Source: Candidatus Agathobaculum intestinipullorum
GTDB taxonomy: Bacteria > Bacillota > Clostridia > Oscillospirales > Butyricicoccaceae
Assembly: GCA_019117485.1 (NCBI GenBank)
Contig: DWZQ01000038.1
Location: forward strand, 62,001 to 126,000
Length of the DNA stretch: 64,000 bases
Direction: 5' to 3'
Made by a program: the position numbers and the translations under genes. The notes under the pieces were generated by a model, which was given only the letters and a program-made list of their open reading frames with translations, was not told the DNA's origin and did no database searches. Shown here in pieces: positions 45,675-55,254 of the stretch; the first letter of the stretch is position 1, and every line of letters begins with the position of its first letter.

Positions 45675-48083
45675 TTGAAGTACGATCACAAGCTGGTGGA
45701 AAAGAAGTGGCAGGATGCCTGGGACGAGGCGCACTGCTTTGAAGCGGAAAACGGCGGCGACAAGGAGAAGTTTTACGCGCTCGTCGAGTTCCCGTATCCG
45801 TCCGGTCAGGGCCTGCACGTCGGCCACCCGCGTTCCTATACCGCGCTCGATATCGTCGCGCGCAAAAAGCGCATGCAGGGCTATAATGTTCTCTATCCGA
45901 TGGGCTGGGATGCATTTGGTTTGCCCACCGAGAATTTTGCAATCAAGAACCACATTCACCCGGCCGAGGTGACCAAGAAGAACGTTGCGCGCTTTAAGAG
46001 CCAGCTCAAGGCGCTCGGCCTGTCGTTTGACTGGTCGCGTGAGATCAACACGACCGACCCAAATTACTACAAGTGGACGCAGTGGATTTTCCTGCAGCTG
46101 TTCAAAAAGGGTCTGGCATACAAGAAGGAAATGAGCGTCAACTGGTGCACCTCCTGCAAGTGCGTGCTGGCGAACGAAGAGGTTGTCAACGGCGTGTGCG
46201 AGCGCTGCGGCAGCGAGGTTGTGCACAAGACCAAGAGCCAGTGGATGCTGGCGATCACGAAGTACGCGCAGCGCCTGATCGACGATTTGGATGAGGTTGA
46301 CTTCATCGAGCGCGTCAAGGTACAGCAGCGCAACTGGATCGGCCGTTCGACCGGTGCGGAGGTCGATTTCAAGACCACCGAGGGCGACACGCTGACCGTG
46401 TACACCACCCGCCCGGATACGCTGTTCGGCGCGACCTATATGGTCATCTCGCCCGAACACCCGGCGATCGAGCAGTGGGCGGACAAGCTGAAAAACATCG
46501 ACGCGGTACGCGCTTACCGCGAGGAGGCCGCGCGCAAGTCGGATTTCGAGCGCACGGAGCTGAATAAGGACAAGACCGGCGTGAAGCTGGACGGCGTTGC
46601 TGCCATTAACCCGGTCAACGGTCGCGAGATTCTGATCTTCGTGTCCGACTATGTTCTGATGGGCTATGGCACGGGTGCCATCATGGCCGTACCGGCGCAT
46701 GACGACCGCGACTGGGCGTTTGCCAAGAAGTTCGGCTGCGAGATTATTGAAGTCGTCTCTGGTGGCGAGGATGTGCAGCAGGCTGCCTTTACCGCCAAGG
46801 ACGAGACTGGTATTCTGGTCAACTCGGATTTCCTCAACGGCAAAACGGTCAAGGACGCTATCCCGGCCATGATCGAGTGGCTGGAGGAAAAGGGCATCGG
46901 CCATGCCAAGGTGCAGTATAAGCTGCGCGACTGGGTATTCTCCCGCCAGCGCTACTGGGGCGAGCCTATCCCGCTGGTGCATTGCGACAAGTGCGGCTGG
47001 GTGCCGGTTCCGGAGGAGCAGCTGCCGCTGACGCTGCCTGATGTCGAGAGCTACGAGCCGACCGAGAACGGCGAGTCGCCGCTTGCGAAGATGACCGATT
47101 GGGTCAACACCACCTGCCCGTGCTGCGGTGGTCCGGCCAAGCGCGAGACCGACACCATGCCGCAGTGGGCTGGTTCGTCGTGGTATTTCCTGCGCTATAT
47201 GGACCCGCACAATGACAAGGCGCTGGCCTCCAAGGAGGCACTGGAATACTGGTCGCCGGTCGATTGGTACAATGGCGGCATGGAGCACACCACGCTGCAC
47301 CTGCTGTACAGCCGTTTCTGGCATAAGTTCCTGTATGATATCGGCGTGGTGCCGACCAAGGAGCCGTATGCCCGCCGTACCAGCCATGGCATGATTCTGG
47401 GCGAGAACGGCGAGAAAATGTCCAAGAGCCGCGGCAATGTTGTCAATCCGGATGAGATCGTCGATACCTATGGCGCGGACACCATGCGCCTGTATGAAAT
47501 GTTCATCGGCGACTTTGAAAAGGCCGCGCCGTGGAGTCCGAAGTCTATCAAGGGCTGCCGCCGCTTCCTTGAGCGCGTCTGGGGACTGGCAGAAAAGGTG
47601 CAGGAGGGCGACAGCTACTCCAAGGAGCATGAGGTGCTCATGCATCGCACAATCAAGAAGGTCGGTGAGGACGCGGACAACCTCAAGGCCAACACCGCGA
47701 TTGCGGCGCTCATGAGCATGGTCAATGAGTTTTACGACAAGGGTGTCAACAAGGCCGAGTATAAGACGCTGCTGACGCTGCTCAATCCCTTTGCCCCGCA
47801 TATTACCGAGGAGCTGTGGCAGCAGATGGGCGAAACCGGCTTGTTGTCTGTCGCACCGTGGCCGGTGTACGATGAGGCGAAAACGGTTGAGGACACAATT
47901 GAGGTCGCTGTGCAGGTGTGCGGCAAGCTCAAGTGTACCATCAAGCTGCCGGCGGACTGCGACAAGCAGACAGCCATTGACACCGCGTTGGCCGAGGAAA
48001 AGGTACAGCGCGCCATCGAAGGCAAGCAGATGGTCAAGCAGATCGTTGTGCCGGGTAAGATCGTCAATCTGGTCGTCCGGTAA
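45675..48083 (+). CDS. leuS: leucyl-tRNA synthetase
   Basis: This 802-aa class I synthetase has the HIGH-type motif HVGHPRSYT near residue 45, a CP1 editing domain (about 220-410, [14 protein letters not shown]), zinc-knuckle CxxC pairs, KMSKS at about 585 and a C-terminal anticodon-binding region. The TTG at 45675 follows GGGGGAAA; the protein aligns from this residue. The upstream gap of 85 bp is too short for a T-box leader. Confidence 0.97.
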   Translation: MKYDHKLVEKKWQDAWDEAHCFEAENGGDKEKFYALVEFPYPSGQGLHVGHPRSYTALDIVARKKRMQGYNVLYPMGWDAFGLPTENFAIKNHIHPAEVTKKNVARFKSQLKALGLSFDWSREINTTDPNYYKWTQWIFLQLFKKGLAYKKEMSVNWCTSCKCVLANEEVVNGVCERCGSEVVHKTKSQWMLAITKYAQRLIDDLDEVDFIERVKVQQRNWIGRSTGAEVDFKTTEGDTLTVYTTRPDTLFGATYMVISPEHPAIEQWADKLKNIDAVRAYREEAARKSDFERTELNKDKTGVKLDGVAAINPVNGREILIFVSDYVLMGYGTGAIMAVPAHDDRDWAFAKKFGCEIIEVVSGGEDVQQAAFTAKDETGILVNSDFLNGKTVKDAIPAMIEWLEEKGIGHAKVQYKLRDWVFSRQRYWGEPIPLVHCDKCGWVPVPEEQLPLTLPDVESYEPTENGESPLAKMTDWVNTTCPCCGGPAKRETDTMPQWAGSSWYFLRYMDPHNDKALASKEALEYWSPVDWYNGGMEHTTLHLLYSRFWHKFLYDIGVVPTKEPYARRTSHGMILGENGEKMSKSRGNVVNPDEIVDTYGADTMRLYEMFIGDFEKAAPWSPKSIKGCRRFLERVWGLAEKVQEGDSYSKEHEVLMHRTIKKVGEDADNLKANTAIAALMSMVNEFYDKGVNKAEYKTLLTLLNPFAPHITEELWQQMGETGLLSVAPWPVYDEAKTVEDTIEVAVQVCGKLKCTIKLPADCDKQTAIDTALAEEKVQRAIEGKQMVKQIVVPGKIVNLVVR

Positions 48084-48094
48084 AACTGCATAGT

Positions 48095-48128
48095 AAACCG
48101 CCCGCCGGAAGTATCCGGCGGGCGGTTT
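48095..48128. terminator. bidirectional terminator between leuS and the hybrid kinase
   Basis: A 14-bp perfect stem AAACCGCCCGCCGG / CCGGCGGGCGGTTT with a 6-nt loop lies between two converging genes. Confidence 0.88.
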
Positions 48129-48134
48129 TGTGTA

Positions 48135-50660
48135 TTACGTCAGTTCTTGCAGAAGTTTGCACAGCACGGCAAAGTCGATCGGTTTGACGACATGGGCGTT
48201 CATGCCGGCGGCCTGCGTTTCTGCGATATCCTCAGGGAAGGCGTTGGCCGTGACCGCAATGATCGGGATGGTAGCTGCGTCCGGCCGGTCGAGCGCGCGG
48301 ATGGCGCGCGCCGCCTGACAGCCGTTTACGTTGGGCATCTGCATATCCATCAGGATGGCGTCCAGCTCGCCCGGCTGGGAGGCTGCAAACGCATCAATCG
48401 CCTGCTGTCCGTCCCATGCCTGCACGACTTGTACGTCGTGCATCGCCAGAATCTCGGTGGCGATTTCCATGTTGATTTGATTGTCCTCTGCCAGTAGCAG
48501 CTTCTTGCCAGACAGACTGGACTGGGCATCGTTCGCAGCTGGTTCAGCCGCGGGGACGCTTGGCGGTTCGGCCGTCTGCATCGGCAGGGTCACGGTGAAC
48601 ACGCTGCCCTTGCCCAGTTCGCTCGAGACGCTGATTTCACCGTCCATACGTTTGACCAGACTGTATACGATCGCCATGCCAAGCCCCGTGCCTACAACCG
48701 CGCGGGTGCCGAAGCGAGTTTCGCGTGCATATGGTTCAAAAATGTGCGTCAGAAATTCTTCCGACATGCCCTGTCCGGTATCCGCAACCGAAAGCTGGTA
48801 CTTGCCGTATTTGTGGAAGGTCTTTTCGCTCAGATGCACCGTGATGGTCGCGCCGCTGTCGCTGTACTTGAACGCGTTGGACAGCAGGTTGTTCAGAATT
48901 TGGCTGATGCGCACCGCATCCCCCTGTACCATGCGGTTTCGCAGGTCGAAATCTGCCGTCAGGGTCTTGTTTTCCAGCCGTGCCTGATGGCGGAAGATAT
49001 CGACGCAGTCCTCTACGCATTGGCGTAGGTCGATGGGATGGTAGTCGAGCGCGATTTTGCCCTGCTCCATGCGTGAAATCTCCAGCACGTCGTTTATTAG
49101 GTCGAGCAGTTGACGTCCGGAGAACAGAATTTTACCCAGCAGCTCACGTACTTTGTCGCGGTCATCCAGATCGCGCTGTGCCAGTTCGGATAGGCCGATG
49201 ATGGCATTGAGCGGGGTGCGCATATCGTGTGACATGTTGCTGAAAAAGGCGTTCTTTTCCGCCTCACTGCGGCGGGACAGCTCAAGCGTGTTTTGCAGCA
49301 GTTCAAGCTGTTCGAGCTGGCGTGTTTTCTCCTGATTGACCTCGCGGAACGCGAGCACGACCTCGTCTTGCGCAAAGTCCTGATCGAACAGGATGCTCAC
49401 GTTGACCCAACGCTCACCGTTTTCAAAATGGCGCAGGTAATCCCCGCCGAACTCGGAAACCTGCTCCTGCACCAGCCGCTGGATGTTGCTAAGGGAAAAA
49501 CTGTCGGCAAATTCCGCATAGGTATTGCTGGTGACGACCTTTTGTATCGTGCGCAGCAGATCTTCATAGCGGCCGGTGGTGCCGATGACGGGCGCGGTGT
49601 CCTGTGCGCATTTGATAGTTTCGTAGATGCCGGTTTTATAGTTGATGCGGTAGAGCGCATAGTACAGATTGCCCAACGCGCGCACAGTATCATCAGCGCG
49701 GCGCATACGCCGGTTAAAGCGGAAGTCGCGGATAGATACCAGAACGGTGGCCAGCAGGAACGAGCAGGAGAGTAAAACGAATAACCGGTAGATGCCGGTC
49801 AGTTCGCGCAGGGTGGTACGGAACGGGATGGTCAGAATGGTTGTCCAGCCGTTATCCATTTGGTGGTAGTATACGCCGCACAGCGTCCCGTCGGGGGCAG
49901 TGATGCTCGCATTATATTGCTCAAGCGAGCCGTCCGCAATGCCATCTAACAGGCCGTGAGCATAGGCTTGCATTTGCGCTTCGCTTTCAAAAGTTTGTGT
50001 ATCTTCAGCGTGGGCGTACAGCAGCGTGCCTGCTTGGTCGCAGAGGAAATAGGTGCTGCCCTCGGGCAGGGAATCGATTGCATCGGTAGAATGGAAGTCC
50101 TCGGGGAACACATCGAACATCAACATGTTATCCGAGTGGCGCGCCTTTTGCGCGATAGTGATTACCTGTCGTCCAGTGATTGCGTCTTGATATGCTGCGG
50201 TAAAAATGACCTCGCCGTCGGCGGCCATTGCTGCGCGGTACCAGTTTGCCTGCGCATAATCATAGGTGTCATCCCCGACCCAAGGGTTGGCGGCGACGAT
50301 ACGGCCTTCGACAATCGCATACAGGTCGACCGAGTTGTCCGCCAGCACTTGCGGCATTTTGCTGAAAAAGCCTTCGATCCATTGCTTAATCTGCTGATCG
50401 CTCGCGCCGTCTTCGGAGAGTTTGTCAAGGTACTGCGTACCCAGTTCCATCATGGCGCTGTAAGTTGCGATATGGTTTTGCTCCTCCGCAGCATAGTTCT
50501 GTGTCAGCGAAGTGCCAAGCTGCTGCGCGTTTTGCAGCAGCTTTTCGCGCATAACGTACAGACCATATACAGTAAGTACTGCAAAGATGAGCAGGAAGAA
50601 AATATTAAATCCTAAATTGCGTAGCGTTGCACCGCGTTGCCGCTTTTGATACCGTTTCAT
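48135..50660 (-). CDS. hybrid sensor histidine kinase with extracytoplasmic Cache-type sensor
   Basis: This 841-aa protein has a membrane helix at about 15-40, an outside sensor region (about 45-300, Cache-like), a second helix near 310-330, a PAS-like segment, HisKA with H478 in NMSHDMRTPLNAIIG, an HATPase domain (DTGQGMS, GTGLGMAIVYSLV) and a C-terminal receiver domain (LLLAEDNQINMEI, D772 in LMDMQMP, VKPID). ATG 50660 follows AGGAGAG by 3-4 bp; earlier in-frame sequence is not conserved-looking. It is divergent from an HPt protein and a response regulator, which together make a phosphorelay. Confidence 0.9.
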   Translation of the reverse strand: MKRYQKRQRGATLRNLGFNIFFLLIFAVLTVYGLYVMREKLLQNAQQLGTSLTQNYAAEEQNHIATYSAMMELGTQYLDKLSEDGASDQQIKQWIEGFFSKMPQVLADNSVDLYAIVEGRIVAANPWVGDDTYDYAQANWYRAAMAADGEVIFTAAYQDAITGRQVITIAQKARHSDNMLMFDVFPEDFHSTDAIDSLPEGSTYFLCDQAGTLLYAHAEDTQTFESEAQMQAYAHGLLDGIADGSLEQYNASITAPDGTLCGVYYHQMDNGWTTILTIPFRTTLRELTGIYRLFVLLSCSFLLATVLVSIRDFRFNRRMRRADDTVRALGNLYYALYRINYKTGIYETIKCAQDTAPVIGTTGRYEDLLRTIQKVVTSNTYAEFADSFSLSNIQRLVQEQVSEFGGDYLRHFENGERWVNVSILFDQDFAQDEVVLAFREVNQEKTRQLEQLELLQNTLELSRRSEAEKNAFFSNMSHDMRTPLNAIIGLSELAQRDLDDRDKVRELLGKILFSGRQLLDLINDVLEISRMEQGKIALDYHPIDLRQCVEDCVDIFRHQARLENKTLTADFDLRNRMVQGDAVRISQILNNLLSNAFKYSDSGATITVHLSEKTFHKYGKYQLSVADTGQGMSEEFLTHIFEPYARETRFGTRAVVGTGLGMAIVYSLVKRMDGEISVSSELGKGSVFTVTLPMQTAEPPSVPAAEPAANDAQSSLSGKKLLLAEDNQINMEIATEILAMHDVQVVQAWDGQQAIDAFAASQPGELDAILMDMQMPNVNGCQAARAIRALDRPDAATIPIIAVTANAFPEDIAETQAAGMNAHVVKPIDFAVLCKLLQELT

Positions 50661-50807
50661 AGTCTCTCCTTTTCTGTGCCGCGGGCATTGGGGCGGCGGC
50701 ACAATAAGCCTATGGCAAGTATGGTGCATCCGGGCAGATTTGTCAATCGCTGCCGGCAGGATCGGGCGGACAAAGCGCAAAAATTCTCCGGTGTGCCGTT
50801 GTGCGCC

Positions 50808-50836
50808 TTGCCCGGTTAGCGGATCTGCGGTATAAT
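50808..50836 (+). promoter_or_regulatory. promoter of the HPt/response-regulator operon
   Basis: TTGCCC (50808-50813), 17 bp and TATAAT (50831-50836) lie 48 bp before the HPt start. Confidence 0.7.
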
Positions 50837-50884
50837 ACAGATAATCCCCTGTGATAAATTGCGCAGGGTATCAGGGAGGACAAT

Positions 50885-51271
50885 ATGGATCAGGACGTTT
50901 TTTTGCAGCAGCTGGCCAAAGCCGGTGTAAACACCGAGCAGGCGATCGGCCGCTTTATGGGAAATACGGCGCTGTTCCTGCGGTTTATGCAGCGGCTGCC
51001 GGAGGCGCTCCGCTTTGCAGAGATCCGTAAGGCGCTGGGCGAGCAGGATGATGAGAACTTTTATATGTTGGTGCATACGCTCAAGGGGACGGCGGCAAAT
51101 TTAGCTGCCGAGGAGCTGGCTGAATGTGCGCAGGCTATTCTGGTGGAATACCGTACATCGGGCTTTAAGCACATGCACAAGCTGGACAGCCTGCTCCGGG
51201 AAACCGAGTTGGAAAGCGAGAGGTTGTCTAAGGTACTGCGCAATCTGGACGGAGTGGCTGAAAACGGCTGA
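50885..51271 (+). CDS. HPt-domain phosphotransfer protein
   Basis: This 128-aa helical protein carries the phosphotransfer motif VHTLKGTAANL with H64 as phospho-acceptor. It probably relays phosphate between the receiver of the divergent hybrid kinase and the response regulator 34 bp downstream. The ATG follows GGGAGGAC. Confidence 0.9.
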   Translation: MDQDVFLQQLAKAGVNTEQAIGRFMGNTALFLRFMQRLPEALRFAEIRKALGEQDDENFYMLVHTLKGTAANLAAEELAECAQAILVEYRTSGFKHMHKLDSLLRETELESERLSKVLRNLDGVAENG

Positions 51272-51305
51272 AACGTGGGCTGCAAACCATTTGGGAGGAA
51301 AATAC

Positions 51306-52427
51306 ATGATACGCGATACGCTGCTGATTATAGATGATTCCGAACTGGATCTGGCCATCCTCAATGAAATTTTTAAGGGGCTGTTCCGGGTCGAATGTTT
51401 CCGGGAGGCAAATCCGGCGGTTTCTTTCATCCAGAACAACGCAGACCGAATCTGTGCGGCTCTGGTGGATATCTGTCTGGGACACCGCGGCGCGGGTTTC
51501 ACGTTGCTGCACCGCATGCAGACCAATCCGCTGACAACCCAGATGCCGACGATTTTGATTACGTCGGATGCAAACCGGGATTATGTACTCAGCGGCTTGG
51601 AGCAGGGCGCGGCGGATTTTCTTGTCAAGCCGGTTGACCCACATTCGGTGCAGGAACGCGTATGCGATATCGTGCGTGCGGCGTGGCCGGCTGGTGAAAC
51701 CGTGCTGGATAAGCCAGCGCAGCAGCGCGACGCGGAAGAGCAGCAATCTGCGGCGCCGCAGGACGACACGGGTTCGCTGTTGGATTTCCTGCCCGATCCG
51801 TTGCCCGCAGAGCAGGCGGCTGGGCTGGTTGACGGCTGGCAGCAAAAGCTGACGGCGCTGTGCCGTTATCGCAGTGGCGTGGTGCTGTTTCCGGCGGCGC
51901 GCATCCCCCGATTGGTGGCGGTGCTGGCCGAGGCATGGCGCACGGTTTATCCGGAGGACAGGCTGACGGAATTGCAGGCCGCCTATACGGTACAGGCGGC
52001 GCGCTTATGCGACATTGGCAAAATCGGTCTGCCGGACAGTGTAGCGGCAAGGGATGCGGACACCGCAGAGCAGGCTGACCGGGATTATATGCGTCATACC
52101 GAACTGGGCCGCGCGCTGTTTGAGGGTGGCAAGCCGCACCCGTTTACCGCGGTCTGCGCGGATGTGGCAGGCTGGCACCATAAAAACTTCGACGGTACCG
52201 GCTACCCGGTGACAGACAGCCCGGTTGCAGTACCGGTCTGTGCCCAGCTGGTACATGCAGCGTTCCGTTGCGATTTGTACCTGCGTAAGTATCAGGCAAA
52301 CCCGGACTGTTGCGACCGTGCGCTGCGCGCGTTGACAAGCGAGGAGGGTACCATCCTGTCGCCGCAGATGCTGCGCGCCATTGAAGCCGCGCGTGAGCAG
52401 ATTGAAAGACTAATCGCGGGAGCATAG
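51306..52427 (+). CDS. response regulator with degenerate HD-GYP output domain
   Basis: This 373-aa protein has a receiver domain (1-125; acidic pair in IIDDSE, phospho-acceptor D55 in ALVDICLG, Lys in FLVKPVD). A variable linker leads to an HD-GYP-like domain (190-373). Two signature positions are altered: LHDIGK reads LCDIGK and HHExxDG reads HHKNFDG, while DGTGYP is kept. Hydrolysis of c-di-GMP is therefore doubtful and the output may be by binding or protein contact. ATG 51306 follows GGGAGGAA. Confidence 0.85.
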   Translation: MIRDTLLIIDDSELDLAILNEIFKGLFRVECFREANPAVSFIQNNADRICAALVDICLGHRGAGFTLLHRMQTNPLTTQMPTILITSDANRDYVLSGLEQGAADFLVKPVDPHSVQERVCDIVRAAWPAGETVLDKPAQQRDAEEQQSAAPQDDTGSLLDFLPDPLPAEQAAGLVDGWQQKLTALCRYRSGVVLFPAARIPRLVAVLAEAWRTVYPEDRLTELQAAYTVQAARLCDIGKIGLPDSVAARDADTAEQADRDYMRHTELGRALFEGGKPHPFTAVCADVAGWHHKNFDGTGYPVTDSPVAVPVCAQLVHAAFRCDLYLRKYQANPDCCDRALRALTSEEGTILSPQMLRAIEAAREQIERLIAGA

Positions 52428-52554
52428 TCTGTCGGGGCGCGGTATCGGCCATAGAAAAGACGGTCGGAATGGCAGGTTGCGCCTGCCTTGGTAAGGGCAA
52501 TTGGCTGTTTGCTGCGTGTGCCATAGCAGGATAGAGATTCCGTTAACTTTATTA

Positions 52555-52583
52555 TTGACATGGACGGCAAAAGCAGATATAAT
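52555..52583 (+). promoter_or_regulatory. rpsU promoter, perfect consensus
   Basis: TTGACA (52555-52560), 17 bp and TATAAT (52578-52583). The preceding 120 bp after the response regulator show nothing else. Confidence 0.92.
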
Positions 52584-52662
52584 ATTCTTACGGTTTTGTG
52601 TGCTTTGCATACGCCGTGCAAAGTGTTCCTCCATAGGGGAACGCGCGGAGGGAGGGAAAACT

Positions 52663-52845
52663 GTGTCGGAGATCCGCATTAAAGAAAACGAGTCTATTGA
52701 CAGCGCGCTGCGCCGTTTCAAGCGTTCGTGCGCCAAAGCGGGTACGCTTTCCGAGCTCCGCAAGCGTGAGCATTATGAAAGCCCGAGCGTCAAGCGCCGC
52801 AAGAAATCTGAGGCTGCGCGCGCGAAGAAGAAAAAGTTTCGCTAA
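52663..52845 (+). CDS. rpsU: 30S ribosomal protein bS21
   Basis: This 60-aa basic protein is bS21 ([20 protein letters not shown]..., [14 protein letters not shown]). It uses a GTG start 6 bp after a long GGAGGGAGGG site, which marks a highly translated gene. It is monocistronic, with its own consensus promoter and terminator. Confidence 0.97.
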   Translation: MSEIRIKENESIDSALRRFKRSCAKAGTLSELRKREHYESPSVKRRKKSEAARAKKKKFR

Positions 52846-52848
52846 CTG

Positions 52849-52882
52849 AAAAAGACGGATGCGTTGCATCCGTCTTTTTTTT
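52849..52882 (+). terminator. rpsU terminator
   Basis: A 14-bp perfect stem AAAAAGACGGATGC / GCATCCGTCTTTTT with a 3-nt loop and eight T residues. Confidence 0.94.
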
Positions 52883-52929
52883 GCGCGTGGAGAAAAAGGT
52901 TAACATTTCCTTCAAAGATTCTACAAACT

Positions 52930-53140
52930 TTGGACATACTGGTGCGGTATAGTATAACCACAGCAAGGGAAACAACCCTTTTTGATATAGACTTTCTTCA
53001 TGGGAAGCAAACAAAATCTGTTCGGCCCTGTGGGACGGAATACCGCGCAGGCTCCCGGACAGTCCAAAGACAAGAGGCGGATATCGCCCATTAAGATAGC
53101 GGGCGCGCACTGCATCAGGCAGCGCGCGCTTTTGCGTGCA
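52930..53140 (+). ncRNA. candidate structured small RNA of about 175 nt, class not recognised
   Basis: TTGGAC (52930-52935) and TATAAC (52953-52958) at 17 bp would start a transcript near 52965. It contains a small hairpin AAGGG/CCCTT, a long hairpin closed by CTGTTCGG/CCGGACAG with inner stems CCTGTG/CGCAGG and CGG/CCG (about 52999-53072), hairpin GGCG/CGCC (about 53076-53090), and a GC hairpin followed by TTTT near 53102-53133 as terminator. No open frame with a ribosome binding site is present. Size fits 6S RNA, but I cannot confirm its hallmark central bubble. Confidence 0.4.
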
Positions 53141-53164
53141 GTATGACACAACCGCAGGAAACAG

Positions 53165-53193
53165 TTGCAAAAATTCGGAAAAGCGCGTATAAT
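53165..53193 (+). promoter_or_regulatory. topoisomerase operon promoter
   Basis: TTGCAA (53165-53170), 17 bp and TATAAT (53188-53193) lie 49 bp before parE. Confidence 0.8.
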
Positions 53194-53242
53194 AACAAAG
53201 TTACGGATTTGAGAACTTCGGAAACAGGGAGTTAAGGACGAT

Positions 53243-55237
53243 ATGAGCAAAGCAAAACCGTCATACGGTAACGAGAGCATTTCCTCGCTCAAGGGCGCGG
53301 ACCGTGTGCGCAAACGCCCGGGCGTCATTTTCGGTTCGGATGGGCTGGAAGGCTGCGAGCACGCGGTGTTCGAGATCCTGTCCAACTCGATTGACGAGGC
53401 GCGCGAGGGCTTTGGTGCGGAAATCGTGACGACCCGCTATGAGGATGGGTCGATCGAGGTAGCCGACCATGGCCGCGGCGTGCCGATCGAATGGAACGAG
53501 GGGGAGCAGCGCTATAACTGGGAACTGGTGTTCTGCGAGCTGTATGCGGGCGGCAAATACAAAAATGACACGGGTGAGAACTATGAGTTTTCGCTCGGTC
53601 TGAACGGCCTTGGCACCTGTGCGACCCAGTATTCTTCGGAATACATGGATGTAACGGTCGTGCGCGACGGCTTTGAATACAGCCTGCACTTCGAAAAGGG
53701 CGAAAATAAGACTGATGCGAAGGAGGGCTTTGTCAAAAAGCCGACGGCTTCGAAAAAGACCGGCACGACCATCCGCTGGAAGCCCGACCTCGAGGTGTTC
53801 ACCGATATCAATATTCCGGTCGACTACTTTCTTGATACGCTCAAACGGCAGGCCGTGGTCAACAGTCACATCAAGTTTGTGCTGAAAAATCAGGTTGGCG
53901 GTAAGTTCGAGACGACTGAATTTTTGTACCAGAACGGTATTGTCGACTACGTTACCGAGCTGGTTGGCGAGCAGCCGTTGACCTCGGTGCAGTTCCTTGA
54001 GGGCGAACGGCGCGGCCGCGACCGCGCGGACAAGCCGGAATATAAGGTAAAGCTCAGCTGTGCGTTCTGCTTTTCGTCCGCCGTGTCGCGCATTGAGTAT
54101 TATCACAACTCCTCGTGGCTGGAGCATGGCGGCGCACCGGATAAGGCAGTGCGTTCGGCGTTTGTTTCGGCGCTCGACAGTTACCTGAAGCAAAATAATA
54201 AGTACACCAAGAGCGAGAGTAAGGTTACATTTCAGGATGTGCTCGATAGCTTAGTGCTGGTTACCAACTGCTTTTCCACCCAGACCTCTTATGAGAACCA
54301 AACCAAAAAGGCCATCACCAATAAGTTCATCCAGGAGGCGATGACTGATTTTCTCAAGCAGGGGCTGGAGATCTACTTCATCGAGAACAAGGCCGAGGCG
54401 GACAAGATTGCCGAGCAGGTGCTCATCAACAAGCGCAGCCGCGAGCAGGCGGAAAAAGCGCGCCTGAATATCAAAAAAAAGCTGTCCGGCGGGCTTGACC
54501 TTGCCAATCGCGTGCAGAAGTTTGTCGACTGCCGCACCAAGGATGTGACAAGGCGTGAACTGTATATTGTCGAGGGTGATTCCGCGCTCGGTTCGGTCAA
54601 GCAGGGGCGCGACAGCGAGTTTCAGGCGGTCATGCCGGTGCGCGGCAAGATACTCAATTGCCTGAAAGCGGATTACGGTAAGATTTTCAAGAACGATATC
54701 ATCACCGACCTTTTGAAAGTGCTCGGCTGCGGGGTCGAGGTGCGTGGCAAGGCGGCGAAAGATCTGTCCGCATTCGACCTGGAGGCGCTGCGCTGGCGGC
54801 GTATCATCATCTGCACCGATGCCGATGTGGACGGTTTTCAGATCCGCACGCTGATTTTGACCATGCTGTACCGGCTGGTGCCGACGTTGATCGAAAGGGG
54901 TTATGTATATATCGCAGAATCGCCGCTCTATGAAATCACCTATCGCGATAAGAGCTATTTCGCGTTTGACGAGGGCGAAAAGGCGGCAATTCTCAAAAAA
55001 CTCGAGGGCAAAAAGATACAGATCCAGCGCTCCAAGGGTCTGGGCGAGAACGAGGCGGACATGATGTGGGAAACCACGATGAACCCGGAGACACGCCGCC
55101 TGATCCGCATCCAGCCGGAGGACGCCAAGGCGACGAGCGAGATGTTCGACCTGCTGCTGGGCGACAATCTCTCCGGGCGCAAGGAATATATTGCGGAGAA
55201 TGGAGCACAGTATCTCGATCTGGCGGATATATCCTGA
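53243..55237 (+). CDS. parE: type IIA topoisomerase subunit B (ParE/GyrB-like)
   Basis: This 664-aa ATPase subunit has a GHKL domain (NSIDEAREG for Mg-ATP, GRGVPI, and an ATP lid SLGLNGLGT), a transducer domain, and a C-terminal Toprim with EGDSALG and CTDADVDG. It pairs with the A subunit 17 bp downstream. The pair stands apart from replication-origin genes and lacks a GyrA box in its partner, so I read it as topoisomerase IV or the second topoisomerase common in Clostridia. Confidence 0.9.
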   Translation: MSKAKPSYGNESISSLKGADRVRKRPGVIFGSDGLEGCEHAVFEILSNSIDEAREGFGAEIVTTRYEDGSIEVADHGRGVPIEWNEGEQRYNWELVFCELYAGGKYKNDTGENYEFSLGLNGLGTCATQYSSEYMDVTVVRDGFEYSLHFEKGENKTDAKEGFVKKPTASKKTGTTIRWKPDLEVFTDINIPVDYFLDTLKRQAVVNSHIKFVLKNQVGGKFETTEFLYQNGIVDYVTELVGEQPLTSVQFLEGERRGRDRADKPEYKVKLSCAFCFSSAVSRIEYYHNSSWLEHGGAPDKAVRSAFVSALDSYLKQNNKYTKSESKVTFQDVLDSLVLVTNCFSTQTSYENQTKKAITNKFIQEAMTDFLKQGLEIYFIENKAEADKIAEQVLINKRSREQAEKARLNIKKKLSGGLDLANRVQKFVDCRTKDVTRRELYIVEGDSALGSVKQGRDSEFQAVMPVRGKILNCLKADYGKIFKNDIITDLLKVLGCGVEVRGKAAKDLSAFDLEALRWRRIIICTDADVDGFQIRTLILTMLYRLVPTLIERGYVYIAESPLYEITYRDKSYFAFDEGEKAAILKKLEGKKIQIQRSKGLGENEADMMWETTMNPETRRLIRIQPEDAKATSEMFDLLLGDNLSGRKEYIAENGAQYLDLADIS

Positions 55238-55254
55238 TAAGGAGTTAAATTTGG

